Counted from the stretch's first letter, positions 51,610 through 60,434 are shown. The stretch: DNA of 64,000 nucleotides from Clostridiales bacterium (GCA_015056255.1 SVGP01000006.1:1-64000); one strand, 5' to 3'. Notes: generated from the letters alone by a model not told the origin. Program-made: numbers and translations.

Positions 51610-53556
51610 ATGAAAGAGATGTACACCCGTCCGGTCAATGGAAAGAATGTTGAAATTCAGCCTTCGTTTTTCAAAAACCTCATGAATTTAGCCGCCGACA
51701 GCATCATCCCCTATCAGTGGCGCGCTTTAAACGACGAGGTTCCCGACGCAGAGCCCAGCTACTGCATAAGAAATTTCAGAGCCGCGGCAGGCGAAATCGA
51801 TGCTCCTCATGGCGGATTCGTCTTTCAGGACAGCGATCTTGCCAAGTGGATTGAGGCAGCCAGCTACATGCTCATGTGGCGAAAGGACGAGGAAACCGAG
51901 AAAAACATCGATTTTTGCGTCGATCTTATTGAAAAAGCCCAGCTCGAAGACGGATATCTCGATACCTATTATATTTTAACCGGCATCGATAAACGTTGGA
52001 CCAATTTAAGAGACAACCACGAGCTTTACTGCGCAGGCCACATGCTGGAGGCCGCCGTCGCCTACTATAAGGCAACGGGCAAGGATAAGTTTTTAAATGT
52101 CATGATCAAATTTGTCAAGCACATTCAAAGCCGCTTCGGAACCGAAGAGGGCAAGCTTCGCGGGTATCCGGGTCATGAGGAACTCGAGCTTGCGCTTGTG
52201 AAGCTTTATGAAGCGACGGGCGACAAGGAGCATCTGGCCCTCGCCAAATACTTTATCGACGAGCGCGGCCAGAGCCCCCTTTACTTTGACGAGGAATGCA
52301 AGCGTGAAGGCCGCGGCATCGGCCGGGTGCGTTCCATCTATGAAGGCGGCGCGTATTATCAGTCCCACAAGCCCGTTCGCGAGCAGGTCAAGGCTGCAGG
52401 TCACGCCGTTCGCGCGTGCTATCTTTACAGCGGCATGGCGGACGTCGCCCGCGAAACCGAGGACGAAAGCCTCAAAAATGCCTGCGACACGCTTTATAAA
52501 AACATTACCCGCCGTCAGATGTATATCACCGGCGCCGTCGGCCAGTCCTCCTTCGGCGAGGCGTTTTCCTTCGACTACGACCTGCCCAGCGACCTTGTTT
52601 ACGGCGAAACCTGCGCCTCCATTGCGCTTATGTTCTTCGCCCACAGAATGCTTCGCATGTCTCCCAAGGGCGAATACGGCGATCTGATGGATAAACTCAT
52701 CTATAACGGCACCATCAGCGGCATGAATCTTACGGGCGACAGGTTCTTCTATGTCAATCCCCTTGAATCCTGGCCGGAGAGAAATAAGAAAAACCAGCAG
52801 TTTGCCCATATCAAGAGCGAAAGACAAAAGTGGTTCGGCTGCGCCTGCTGCCCGCCGAACCTTGCGCGCCTTGTCTGCTCGCTCCCGGGCTATATCTACC
52901 ACACCAAGGGCGACACCGTGTATTTTGCCCTCTATACTTCTTCAAATGCGAACATTCCGCTTGAAAACGGCGCCGCCGCCTTCACCGTCAAAACCGGCTA
53001 TCCGTGGGACGGAAAGGTTATTATCGAAATGGAGAAGGCGTTTTCCGGCATGACGATGGCCCTGCGCCTGCCCGCATGGGTCAAGACATACAAGCTGAAT
53101 ATCAACGGAAAGCATGCCCTAACCCATATGGAGGACGGCTATCTCTACATTCAAAACGAGCTCTGCGCAGGCGATGAAATCGTATTCGACATGGATATGC
53201 CCGTCATGGTCATGCGCGCCAATCCCAAGGTGCGCGCTGCCAGCGGAAAAATCGCCCTTGCGCGCGGCCCGGTAGTGTATTGCATCGAGGAAGCGGACAA
53301 CGGATTTGACCTTCACGCCATTTCCATGCCTGCAGATCAGGCCTTTGAATATCATTTCAGCCCCGAGCTTTTAAACGGCGTCGGAACGATCACCGCCGAA
53401 GCCTTCCGCGAAATTGAAACCGGCTGGGACGATAACGAACTTTACAGCGACCATGACACCCAGAAAGTGCCTTCGCGCATTCGCTTCGTTCCCTATTACG
53501 CCTGGAACAACCGCGGCACGGGCGAAATGACGGTGTGGGTGCGGGAGGAGAAATAA
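51610..53556 (+). CDS. Glycoside hydrolase family 127 (beta-L-arabinofuranosidase-type)
   Basis: A 648-residue enzyme. The (alpha/alpha)6 barrel holds the zinc/Cys site: SDLVYGETCASIALM (Glu and Cys) and WFGCACCPPNLARLV (two Cys), matching the Glu-Cys-Cys-Cys set of HypBA1, where one Cys is the nucleophile. Two beta domains follow (ASGKIALARGPVVYCIE is typical). There is no signal peptide, so it acts on imported arabino-oligosaccharides inside the cell. It abuts the pentapeptide gene (stop and start adjoin). Confidence 0.93.
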   Translation: MKEMYTRPVNGKNVEIQPSFFKNLMNLAADSIIPYQWRALNDEVPDAEPSYCIRNFRAAAGEIDAPHGGFVFQDSDLAKWIEAASYMLMWRKDEETEKNIDFCVDLIEKAQLEDGYLDTYYILTGIDKRWTNLRDNHELYCAGHMLEAAVAYYKATGKDKFLNVMIKFVKHIQSRFGTEEGKLRGYPGHEELELALVKLYEATGDKEHLALAKYFIDERGQSPLYFDEECKREGRGIGRVRSIYEGGAYYQSHKPVREQVKAAGHAVRACYLYSGMADVARETEDESLKNACDTLYKNITRRQMYITGAVGQSSFGEAFSFDYDLPSDLVYGETCASIALMFFAHRMLRMSPKGEYGDLMDKLIYNGTISGMNLTGDRFFYVNPLESWPERNKKNQQFAHIKSERQKWFGCACCPPNLARLVCSLPGYIYHTKGDTVYFALYTSSNANIPLENGAAAFTVKTGYPWDGKVIIEMEKAFSGMTMALRLPAWVKTYKLNINGKHALTHMEDGYLYIQNELCAGDEIVFDMDMPVMVMRANPKVRAASGKIALARGPVVYCIEEADNGFDLHAISMPADQAFEYHFSPELLNGVGTITAEAFREIETGWDDNELYSDHDTQKVPSRIRFVPYYAWNNRGTGEMTVWVREEK

Positions 53557-54168
53557 ATGGCCGAATCCTTCCGCGACATGGTCGAAAACGCCATGGACGA
53601 AGGCATAGACATCGATTCCGTGCGCTTTTCGGCGGACGCAATCGAGGATTTATCCGCCTTCGGTATCACGGTTTCCGCCTCGGAATTTCACTCCTGCTCA
53701 TTTATTCAGTGCGCGTTTGAAAACGTGAATTTCGCATATGTCAAATTCAACCACTGCGATTTTCAGTCCATTCCCTTCAATCGCTGCTCCTTTCACAATT
53801 GCGAATTCATAAACTGCCGCTTAACCGGCGCGGATATGGTGGACAATACGCTCAGGCATGTTGCTTTCACCGATTCCATGATGGAATATGTCAACCTCTC
53901 GGGCAGTAAAATGAGCGATACGTCTTTTTCAAACTGCCGCCTCACAAACGCATATCTTAATAACCTGACGCTCAAAAACATATCCATCGCCAATTCCGAT
54001 CTGACCCAAGCCGAAATCATTCACACGCGCTTAAGCGGCGTAGACTTTACAACCGACGTATTGACAGGCGTTCTCGTGTCTTTGGATGCGCTCAGGGGCG
54101 CATGCGTCACTTCCCTTCAGGCGTTGGAATTGTCAAGGCTGTTGGGGATTGTGATCAAGGATGTATAA
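53557..54168 (+). CDS. Pentapeptide-repeat protein
   Basis: A 203-residue protein that begins at the base after the GH127 stop, with GGAGGAG inside the GH127 end. From about residue 48 it is built of A(N/D)Lxx-like five-residue repeats: CAFENVNFAYVKFNHCDFQS, CSFHNCEFINCRLTGADM, and further blocks. This makes a right-handed beta helix. Some pentapeptide proteins protect gyrase, others bind unknown partners; no clue to which is visible. Confidence 0.88.
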   Translation: MAESFRDMVENAMDEGIDIDSVRFSADAIEDLSAFGITVSASEFHSCSFIQCAFENVNFAYVKFNHCDFQSIPFNRCSFHNCEFINCRLTGADMVDNTLRHVAFTDSMMEYVNLSGSKMSDTSFSNCRLTNAYLNNLTLKNISIANSDLTQAEIIHTRLSGVDFTTDVLTGVLVSLDALRGACVTSLQALELSRLLGIVIKDV

Positions 54169-54208
54169 AAAACGGCCCAATTCAAAAACCTATGTTTTAA
54201 ATTAAAAA

Positions 54209-54349
54209 AATGCGCAGGCGTGCAATGCACGCCCCTACCTCAAGGTTATGATATCATCATAAATATACAGGCGATCACTTTGATCGCCTGCGCATGATGC
54301 TTACATACCCATCATTAAAGATAGGGGCGATCATTGATCGCCCGCGCAT
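54209..54349. repeat. Inverted H3 pair with an extra half-element
   Basis: ATGCGCAGGCGTGCAATGCA (54209) with CCCCTACC, and its inverse end GATCGCCTGCGCAT (54281-54294) with a CAGGCGATCACTTTGATCGC palindrome. A further inverse half, TAGGGGCGATCATTGATCGC then CCGCGCAT, lies at 54323-54349. The outer 11 bp ATGCGCAGGCG/CGCCTGCGCAT are perfect. Confidence 0.85.
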
Positions 54350-54375
54350 TTCTTTGACTTTTAAGTCATTATTGC

Positions 54376-55425
54376 TTACCTTTCATACACCTCGCAAATC
54401 AACCTCGTTCCATCCGACGTCACATACACATTGATCAGAAGCGTTCCGTAACCGTTATAGCGGAAGCGGAAATCCTGATTGTTGTTATAGTCGGTTACGA
54501 TGGCGTCGTTTCTGTCCTGAACATAGGTCTGGTTGTAGCGATGATCATAAACGCGCTTTTCAAGGAAGCGGATGGAGTTTAAGTCCTTAATAGCGAGATA
54601 GATGCTTGAAGCCACCTGCGCGACGCCGCCGCCCGTTACGATAATGCCGCGTCCGTTCACGGCGTTTCCATAGCCGTTTTCCTGCGTGCGGGGGCCGACA
54701 ATCTGATTAAAGGAAAATTCGCCGTAGTAGCCAAGACGCGTTCCCGAGATGGCGTCGGCGGCTAAGCGCACGTTGTTTTTAAGGGTGTTGGTGCCGGACA
54801 GGACGATGGTCGAATAGCCGACAAGCTGACCGCCGAAGTTTTCCAGAGAGGGCGATACGGAGATTTCGCAGTACAGATAGCTTCTGGAAGCCCACATGGT
54901 AATGTGCAGATTCCCTGCTTCATTCAGAAACGAAAAATCCCTGCCGTTGGCATAGTCCACGATCACCGCATCGTATCCGGAGGAAGTGTACGATTGCTTA
55001 AACTGATCGTCCCAGGTAGTCTTTTCGGTGTAGGTGATGCCGCTTAACTGGTTGACCGCCAGATACAAAGTCGTCGCAACCTGACCCACGCCGCCGCCGC
55101 GCGTGACCACTCCGCGGGCGTTTACCGCGTTTTTATAGCCGTATTGGGCTGTGCGCGGGCCGACCTTATCGTTAAAGGAAAAATGCTCGCCATAGGCAAT
55201 GTCAAAGCTTGCAAGGCGCGAAAGGGCGATGTTGATGTTGGTAAGCTGTGCGCTGGATGCGTAAAACAGGTTCGTCGTTCCCGTTACGCTATAAGATGAG
55301 CCGGAGGAATAATCGTTTCCCCAGCCGTCCGACCAACTGTCGCCCCAGCCCCACTCGGTTAGACCCGCTGGGCAAAGTCCCAAAGCAAGCGTAAGCGCCA
55401 AAAGAAGCGAAATGATCTTTTTCAT
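54376..55425 (-). CDS. Secreted protein with two VanW-like domains
   Basis: A 349-residue protein with a signal peptide (MKKIISLLLALTLALGLCPA) and a short Gly/Ser/Trp-rich linker. Two VanW domains follow: HFSFNDKVGPRTAQYGYKNA with RGGGVGQVATTLYLAVNQL (about 75-115), and EFSFNQIVGPRTQENGYGNA with VTGGGVAQVASSIYLAIKDL (about 245-285). The usual Cys of the GGGxCQ motif is Gly in the first and Ala in the second. Function unknown. VanW-type domains occur in cell-wall-associated proteins of Bacillota. It faces the pentapeptide gene across a repeat. Confidence 0.85.
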   Translation of the reverse strand: MKKIISLLLALTLALGLCPAGLTEWGWGDSWSDGWGNDYSSGSSYSVTGTTNLFYASSAQLTNINIALSRLASFDIAYGEHFSFNDKVGPRTAQYGYKNAVNARGVVTRGGGVGQVATTLYLAVNQLSGITYTEKTTWDDQFKQSYTSSGYDAVIVDYANGRDFSFLNEAGNLHITMWASRSYLYCEISVSPSLENFGGQLVGYSTIVLSGTNTLKNNVRLAADAISGTRLGYYGEFSFNQIVGPRTQENGYGNAVNGRGIIVTGGGVAQVASSIYLAIKDLNSIRFLEKRVYDHRYNQTYVQDRNDAIVTDYNNNQDFRFRYNGYGTLLINVYVTSDGTRLICEVYER

Positions 55426-55563
55426 AATGTTGATCCTCTCTTTTCAGTTTCTATGCCCTTTAGACGGCGAGTTTTCCACGTTTGTTCCATGTTTTTGCCA
55501 ATAAAAGACAAAGAATAAACTTCATCTTCATAAACGCATCAAAAAATCGTCCGTATTCGGCGG

Positions 55564-55592
55564 TTGCATTTTCAGATAATTTGTGTTATTCT
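55564..55592 (+). promoter_or_regulatory. Promoter of the small lipoprotein gene
   Basis: TTGCAT (55564-55569), 17 bases, TATTCT (55587-55592); ATG 55628 follows 35 bases later. Confidence 0.65.
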
Positions 55593-55627
55593 GTATAAAG
55601 CATTTTTATCGAAAGCAGGTACCCGTT

Positions 55628-56233
55628 ATGAAAAAAATCTTTGCAATTATTCTGGCACTTGTTTGCATTTTCAGTGCATGCACTTTTGGTGAAACCCCAA
55701 CGCCCGAAGAGCCGCTGCCCGAAGGTTCTTTCTACGTCCACGGCTATATCAATTCATTAACTGGCTATTATGTCGCCGTTCCCGCCGAGTGGGCGCTGAT
55801 CGGCCGCGATTCCGTGCAGGGCAACCTCGACCAGGCCTATGAAATCATGGGATTCACGGATGTGAACGCCCTCCTCAATCAGTTAAACGAAGAAAACGAC
55901 ATTCTCTTCTCTATTGCCTCCACAGGCGAACAGATGGTGCTCACCTACGGTCTTTCCGACGGCATCACCTGCGATAAGCTGGTGGAAGAAATGGATACTT
56001 TCAAAGCCATGCTTCAGGCTTCCTACACCGGTATCGAATTTAAAGAAGACTCCGGCTCTGTCACCATCGGCGAGCTTACGCAGGTCATGTACATCGGCGC
56101 AAAATACAAGGGTCACGATGTTTCCCAGTATTTCCTGCCGGCCGGCGACCACATATTCGTGTTCACGTTTACGGATGTAGAAAAGGAAATGGAGCACAAC
56201 GTTATTTCCACCTTCAGCATCGTAAAGGAATAA
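55628..56233 (+). CDS. Putative lipoprotein of unknown function
   Basis: A 201-residue protein from ATG 55628. The signal MKKIFAIILALVCIFSACTF has a lipobox-like IFSAC, so Cys18 would be lipidated. The mature protein starts with a Pro/Glu-rich spacer and then a compact mixed alpha/beta domain (YYVAVPAEWALIGRDSVQGN) resembling PsbP/MOG1- or DUF-type secreted domains with a final FTFTDVEKEMEHNVISTFSI strand-helix. I cannot name the family. Confidence 0.72.
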   Translation: MKKIFAIILALVCIFSACTFGETPTPEEPLPEGSFYVHGYINSLTGYYVAVPAEWALIGRDSVQGNLDQAYEIMGFTDVNALLNQLNEENDILFSIASTGEQMVLTYGLSDGITCDKLVEEMDTFKAMLQASYTGIEFKEDSGSVTIGELTQVMYIGAKYKGHDVSQYFLPAGDHIFVFTFTDVEKEMEHNVISTFSIVKE

Positions 56234-56245
56234 TTCCCTTTAAAG

Positions 56246-56277
56246 AATGAGGCTGTCTTTCAAAGACAGCCTCATTT
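56246..56277. terminator. Bidirectional terminator
   Basis: AATGAGGCTGTCTTT/AAAGACAGCCTCATT with a one-base loop and T-runs on both strands. It ends the lipoprotein gene and overlaps the 3' end of the PPTase gene on the minus strand. Confidence 0.92.
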
Positions 56278-56904
56278 TAACGCCCGGATCGCTTCCTCCA
56301 CCTTTAAAACCTTTACAGATATCTCCAGTTTCTTTCCGCTTGACGCCGCCCACAAAAAGCGCCCGATTCGCCCGTTTTTTGCCCATGCGAGGCGATTCCC
56401 GTTTTCATCAAATATAGAGTTGTTCTTCAGAAGAAGCGATGAAAACGGCCTTGAAAGCCCTTCTCCCGTAAGCTTCACAAAGCTTTCCTTTACGCACCAC
56501 AGAGCAAGCGCATTTTCCTCTTCCGGGAAGTTTTCAAACCTGATTTTCTTTTCAATCCTGCTGACGTCTCTTGATTGATCCTCAATATCCACCCCGCACC
56601 TGATGGGCGCAATCATGCATGCGCCTGCGCCCGAGGCATGCGCGAGGGAAAGAAAGCCGTATTTCTCACATTTGAAATACGGCTTATTGTTTTCTCCGTA
56701 GGAATAAAGATTCCGCCCATCTTCTTTGAAAGCGCTTTGAAATGCGCAAAGATACGCAAGCTCCGCGCAGGCGGAATCGATTTTCATCTTTTCCGTTTGA
56801 TGAGCTGAAATTTTTTGATTTCTGATATCGCCAAGCGTCAGGCCGGAAACCGCATTTATGTCCATTCCCTGCCCGTCAACGATCACAAGTTGCGCTTTTT
56901 CCAT
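56272..56904 (-). CDS. 4'-phosphopantetheinyl transferase (Sfp superfamily)
   Basis: A 210-residue enzyme that moves phosphopantetheine from CoA to carrier proteins. GVDIEDQSRDVSRIEKKI (about residues 108-125) carries the magnesium-binding Asp-x-Glu, and ALWCVKESFVKLTGEG (about 133-148) has the WxxKES-type motif. SLAHASGAGACMIAPIRC precedes it. ATG 56904 overlaps the stop of the upstream gene by one base. It is the last gene of the FMN-riboswitch operon. No PKS or NRPS is nearby, so the carrier may be the fatty acid ACP. Confidence 0.88.
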   Translation of the reverse strand: MEKAQLVIVDGQGMDINAVSGLTLGDIRNQKISAHQTEKMKIDSACAELAYLCAFQSAFKEDGRNLYSYGENNKPYFKCEKYGFLSLAHASGAGACMIAPIRCGVDIEDQSRDVSRIEKKIRFENFPEEENALALWCVKESFVKLTGEGLSRPFSSLLLKNNSIFDENGNRLAWAKNGRIGRFLWAASSGKKLEISVKVLKVEEAIRALK

Positions 56905-57761
56905 TATTTGACCATGATTTCGGATTTGGCGGGGCTGTTTCTGCCCTCCAGATCCGGCTGTCTGCGCTCGATGGCGGCAAGGGCGATTTCAACGTCCTCG
57001 TGTACTTCGCTCGGCGTGAACGCGCCCAGCGTCACCATGTCGCAGGGACGGATGGTGGCGTAGTTAAAGGTAAGGCCGACAAAGGGCGAACAGCGACCAG
57101 CCGCCATGGACTTGATCGTCATAACGGGCTTTTTGGCGTTCCAGATCACCTTATTGATGTATTCGATCTCCACCTGCATCAAAAAGCCCATGCAGTTGTA
57201 AATCTGAATATAGGTCTGGACATCATATTCATTCTGGTCGGAATACACGATCAGTTCAGGCATGTGCGCGGACAGTCCCGGAATCATGCCGTTGTCGCGG
57301 ATCATCTTAAGATAATCGGGCAGACGCGGCATTTCCTGCTTATTCTTATTCACCAATTGCTCCGCGCTGTAATGATGAATCAGGCAGAACTTCGCGCCGA
57401 TGTCGCGCGACTGTTTGAATCTCGCCTCGGCCTCCTGTCTGGCCTTTGCGTTGTCGTCCACGTTCACAATCGGCGTATCCACGATAATGAATTCGTGGCC
57501 GAACTTATCCTCCGCCGCGTGCACGGCATCACCAAGAACGGGATTATCGCCATAGGGACCCATAACAGCGTTGATGCCATAGGCATCGTAAGCCTCCAGG
57601 ATCTTCACTATCGCGTCGCGGTTGTAGTTTCTCATTTTGATCAGCTCGTCCGCTGAGGAACTCGTGTGACTGAAGCCCAGAATCCAGTTGGTGCCCGCGA
57701 TCATTCGGGGCATATCAACGCCCGCGACCGTGGTTCGGGGAAACAGAATCTTCTTTTCCAT
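56904..57761 (-). CDS. Unrecognised TIM-barrel-like protein
   Basis: A 285-residue protein; ATG 57761 is preferred because GGGAGGG lies 6 bases upstream (a TTG and another ATG are further out). It shows alternating strands and helices as in a TIM barrel: MIAGTNWILGFSHTSSSADE, INAVMGPYGDNP, FIIVDTPIVN, AKFCLIHHYSAEQLVNKN, GMIPGLSAHMPELIVYSDQN and KPVMTIKSMAAGRCSPFVGL. His-His and Glu residues could bind a metal. I do not know the family. It is coupled by overlap to riboflavin kinase and PPTase, so a cofactor-related or housekeeping role is a guess. Confidence 0.72.
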   Translation of the reverse strand: MEKKILFPRTTVAGVDMPRMIAGTNWILGFSHTSSSADELIKMRNYNRDAIVKILEAYDAYGINAVMGPYGDNPVLGDAVHAAEDKFGHEFIIVDTPIVNVDDNAKARQEAEARFKQSRDIGAKFCLIHHYSAEQLVNKNKQEMPRLPDYLKMIRDNGMIPGLSAHMPELIVYSDQNEYDVQTYIQIYNCMGFLMQVEIEYINKVIWNAKKPVMTIKSMAAGRCSPFVGLTFNYATIRPCDMVTLGAFTPSEVHEDVEIALAAIERRQPDLEGRNSPAKSEIMVK

Positions 57762-57763
57762 GC

Positions 57764-58171
57764 TCATCCCTCCCAATGCTTTGCACCTGTTTTCTCTTTA
57801 TAGATCTTCATTGCAGTAATCACATCCGTCTCCACCTGCTTTTTCACCGCTTCAAGCGATGAAAAGCGCATCTGCGGGCGAATGATTTGAAGCACTGTAA
57901 GCGTCATCCTCTGCCCGTACAGATCGCCCGAAAAGCCGATCAAATGGCTCTCAACCGTCCAGACGGGGCTGTCGTCCACGCTCGGACGAACGCCAATATT
58001 GGTCACAGAAGGCCACCTTCTGCCTTCGATTTCAGAAACCGTCGCATATACGCCGGCTTCAGGCAAAGCGCATTCTCTGTCCACGCTGAGATTGGCCGTC
58101 GGCATACCCACCGTGCGCCCAAGCGCCTTACCATGCTCGACTGTGCCCGTCAACAAAACAGGTTTGTCCAT
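57764..58171 (-). CDS. Riboflavin kinase, stand-alone domain
   Basis: A 135-residue protein equal to the C-terminal half of bifunctional RibF. GTVEHGKALGRTVGMPTANL (about residues 9-28) carries the PTAN motif for Mg-ATP; GVYATVSEIEGRRWPSVTNI and ESHLIGFSGDLYGQRMTL with the catalytic Glu follow. It makes FMN from riboflavin and ATP. ATG 58171 overlaps the ribU stop as TGATG. The FAD-synthetase half is encoded separately at 59040-59576. Confidence 0.93.
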   Translation of the reverse strand: MDKPVLLTGTVEHGKALGRTVGMPTANLSVDRECALPEAGVYATVSEIEGRRWPSVTNIGVRPSVDDSPVWTVESHLIGFSGDLYGQRMTLTVLQIIRPQMRFSSLEAVKKQVETDVITAMKIYKEKTGAKHWEG

Positions 58172-58827
58172 CAGCTTACGCCCCTGACCAAAAGAATTAC
58201 AAGCACGCTCGCTGCAAGCAGCACAACGGATACAAGAATCGTGCTTCTGTTCCAGATCGCCGAGCCCGTTTTGCCGCCTTCGCGTTCGGGAATCAGGTGC
58301 GCGCGTCTGAGCGCGCGCATAACAGGCTTATACATAATCAGCGTCAGCGCAACATTGAGCGCGCCCTTGACTGCGTTGAACGGCAAAAATACCGGAATCA
58401 GCATCTTTGCCACCTCGCCGCGCGGAACACCCATGTAAAAAGGCGTAACGATATAGTTCCACAGAATCATCATGACCACCATCAGAAAATAGCCCATGAA
58501 AAGGCCGGCATACGCACCCTTCTGCGAGCGATGTTTTTTATAGATGATGGCGGCTGTGAACGCGAAGGAACACGTCGAAACCACGTTCATGAGCAGCCCC
58601 CAAACTCCGGTATCGCTGATGGTCATGAATTCAAGCACGGAAACGACAATCGAAATCGCAGCGACCGCCATTGGGCCAAAAAGAAATCCGGCCATAACAA
58701 TGATTGAGTCCTTTGGTTCATACTTCAACCATTGCACCACCGGAATGCGGAACACACATACCGCAACAAAAGCGATTGCGCAGAAAAGTCCCATGAGCAC
58801 AAGCTGTTTGGTTTTATAATTTTTCAT
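58171..58827 (-). CDS. ribU: Riboflavin ECF transporter S component
   Basis: A 218-residue membrane protein with six helices. KQLVLMGLFCAIAFVAVCVF, then PVVQWLKYEPKDSIIVMAGF with the RibU KYEPKD pattern, FGPMAVAAISIVVSVLEF and a C-terminal helix. RibU captures riboflavin and works with a shared EcfAA'T module encoded elsewhere. The FMN riboswitch lies directly upstream, which supports the assignment. Confidence 0.93.
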   Translation of the reverse strand: MKNYKTKQLVLMGLFCAIAFVAVCVFRIPVVQWLKYEPKDSIIVMAGFLFGPMAVAAISIVVSVLEFMTISDTGVWGLLMNVVSTCSFAFTAAIIYKKHRSQKGAYAGLFMGYFLMVVMMILWNYIVTPFYMGVPRGEVAKMLIPVFLPFNAVKGALNVALTLIMYKPVMRALRRAHLIPEREGGKTGSAIWNRSTILVSVVLLAASVLVILLVRGVS

Positions 58828-58879
58828 ATCAAATTACGGCTTCCATCCGAAGCCTTCCTCCTGTTCCGCCTGAAATCGG

Positions 58880-59012
58880 CGATTTCTTCTTCCATCCAGC
58901 CTATCACTGTCGGCTCCGCATACGATAATCGGATCGGCCGCGCGCCCAGAAACTTGCGCGCGGTTCGCGGGCTGTACCGCCGGTGGGGAATTGCGCCCCG
59001 TCCTGAAGCCAG
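58880..59012 (-). promoter_or_regulatory. FMN riboswitch (RFN element)
   Basis: On the minus strand the conserved order is present: GGGGCGCAATTCCCCACC, GGCGGTACAGCCCGCGA, a variable GC-rich arm, GATCCG, GGAGCCGACAGTGATAG and CTGGATGGAAGAAGAAA. It lies between the FAD-synthetase gene and ribU. No T-run terminator follows, so control is probably at translation of ribU, with the downstream GGAGGAAGG/CTTCGGATGG sequence as a possible sequestering arm. Confidence 0.94.
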
Positions 59013-59039
59013 GATTTTCTGGTTTCCTAATCAATCATA

Positions 59040-59576
59040 CTACAAAATTTCCCCTTTGAAAAGATGTTCAGCCAGTGAAATTTTGTTTTCTTCTAAAGCC
59101 TTTCGAATATCCGTCGAGGAAATCTTTTCACCAAGTGTGCCGTCGGGCAGTTTCACGCGAACCGTCTCGGCGGTGATGACTTTAAATCCCATCTCCTTCC
59201 CCAATTTTTTCAGCGTTTCCATATTGCCCGCGGCCCTGTGGCCGAAGGTGTAATCCTCCCCCGCGACGATGGCAAGGGGACAATAGGCGTCAAAAAGCAT
59301 TTTCACAAACGCTTCAGGTGTCATTTCGGCAATTTCCCTCGTGAAATCCACCATCACGACATCCTGAACGCCCATTTTGAGAATTTCTTCTTTTCTTTCA
59401 TCGGGCGGCATCAACATTTTGGGCGCTTTCACGAACAGCGCCCTTGGAATGGATGAAAAGGTGTACACCATTGATTTTGCGCCCGTTTGTTTCGCCTCCT
59501 GAACCGCGCGCGAAATGACCGCGCGATGGCCCGGATGCATGCCGTCAAACGTACCCAGCGCAATTACCGTATGCAT
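59040..59576 (-). CDS. FAD synthetase (RibF N-terminal domain only)
   Basis: A 178-residue nucleotidyltransferase that makes FAD from FMN and ATP. GTFDGMHPGHRAVISRA (about residues 8-24) is the GxFDGxHxGH motif; DVVMVDFTREIAEMTPEAFV, VAGEDYTFGHRAAGNMETL and the ISSTDIRKAL motif follow. It ends at FKGEIL, exactly where bifunctional RibF continues into the kinase domain. The gene is 18 bases after rnfB and thus the last gene of the Rnf operon. Confidence 0.92.
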   Translation of the reverse strand: MHTVIALGTFDGMHPGHRAVISRAVQEAKQTGAKSMVYTFSSIPRALFVKAPKMLMPPDERKEEILKMGVQDVVMVDFTREIAEMTPEAFVKMLFDAYCPLAIVAGEDYTFGHRAAGNMETLKKLGKEMGFKVITAETVRVKLPDGTLGEKISSTDIRKALEENKISLAEHLFKGEIL

Positions 59577-59594
59577 GGAAATAAAGCGTCTCCC

Positions 59595-60416
59595 TTAATA
59601 GAAATTCGGCCTGTGCGGAAGACCGTTGATCAGATCCTTGATCGCAGTGCACGGGCAGACCGAGGCGCACGCGCCGCAGCGGGTGCACTTTTCAGGATCG
59701 ATGTGTGCAAAGAAGTTTTCGATATAAATCGCGTCATACTTGCACTCACGCTTGCATCTTCCGCATCCGATGCACGCGCTCATGCACACGCTCTTGGCCT
59801 CGCGGGCGTTGTCGGTGTTTCGGCAGTTGACATAAACCGTCTGCGAAACCGGCATCAGCTGAATCGCACCGCGCGGACAATGTTTGGCGCATTCGCCGCA
59901 GGAAATGCACTTGTCATAGTCGATCACGGCAAGACCGTCGACAATGCTGATCGCGCCCATAACGCAGTGGTCCATGCAGTCGCCAAGTCCGATGCACGAA
60001 AAGCGGCACATCTTGGGGCCGCCGGCAAGGCCGTCGGCCACGGCGCAATTTTTATATCCGTCATAGCGATAGCGGGAAAACGCAACGCCGGCGCGGCCCG
60101 AGCACAGAACGCGCGGAACCTTCTTTTCCTCAACGCTCGTCTCGACGCCCATGATCGCAGCGATTTCCTTTGCGCCCTTTTCACCCGCCGGCGGGCAGGA
60201 ATTGGGCTTGGCTTCGCCCTTGACAACGGCTTCTGCAAAATTGTCGCATCCGGCATAGCCGCACGCGCCGCAGTTTGCGCCGCCCAGGCATGAACGCACT
60301 TTTTCGATGCGCTCATCGACATTCACGCGGAATTTTTTCTCGGCAAACGTGAGAATCAGGCCGAATCCCAATCCAAGCACGCCCAGAACCAATACAGCAA
60401 ACAGAATTTTGATCAT
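59595..60416 (-). CDS. rnfB: Rnf complex subunit B (ferredoxin-like)
   Basis: A 273-residue subunit. It has an N-terminal membrane anchor (LFAVLVLGVLGLGFGLIL), then the 4Fe-4S domain GGANCGACGYAGCDNFAEAV with GEAKPNSCPPAGE, and several ferredoxin clusters: CIGLGDCMDHCVMGAI, CISCGECAKHCPRGAI, CIGCGRCKRECKYDAI and CTRCGACASVCPCTAI. RnfB takes electrons from ferredoxin. AAAGGAGG precedes ATG 60416. It lies 18 bases from rnfA. Confidence 0.96.
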   Translation of the reverse strand: MIKILFAVLVLGVLGLGFGLILTFAEKKFRVNVDERIEKVRSCLGGANCGACGYAGCDNFAEAVVKGEAKPNSCPPAGEKGAKEIAAIMGVETSVEEKKVPRVLCSGRAGVAFSRYRYDGYKNCAVADGLAGGPKMCRFSCIGLGDCMDHCVMGAISIVDGLAVIDYDKCISCGECAKHCPRGAIQLMPVSQTVYVNCRNTDNAREAKSVCMSACIGCGRCKRECKYDAIYIENFFAHIDPEKCTRCGACASVCPCTAIKDLINGLPHRPNFY

Positions 60417-60434
60417 ATCCGCCTGCCTCCTTTA

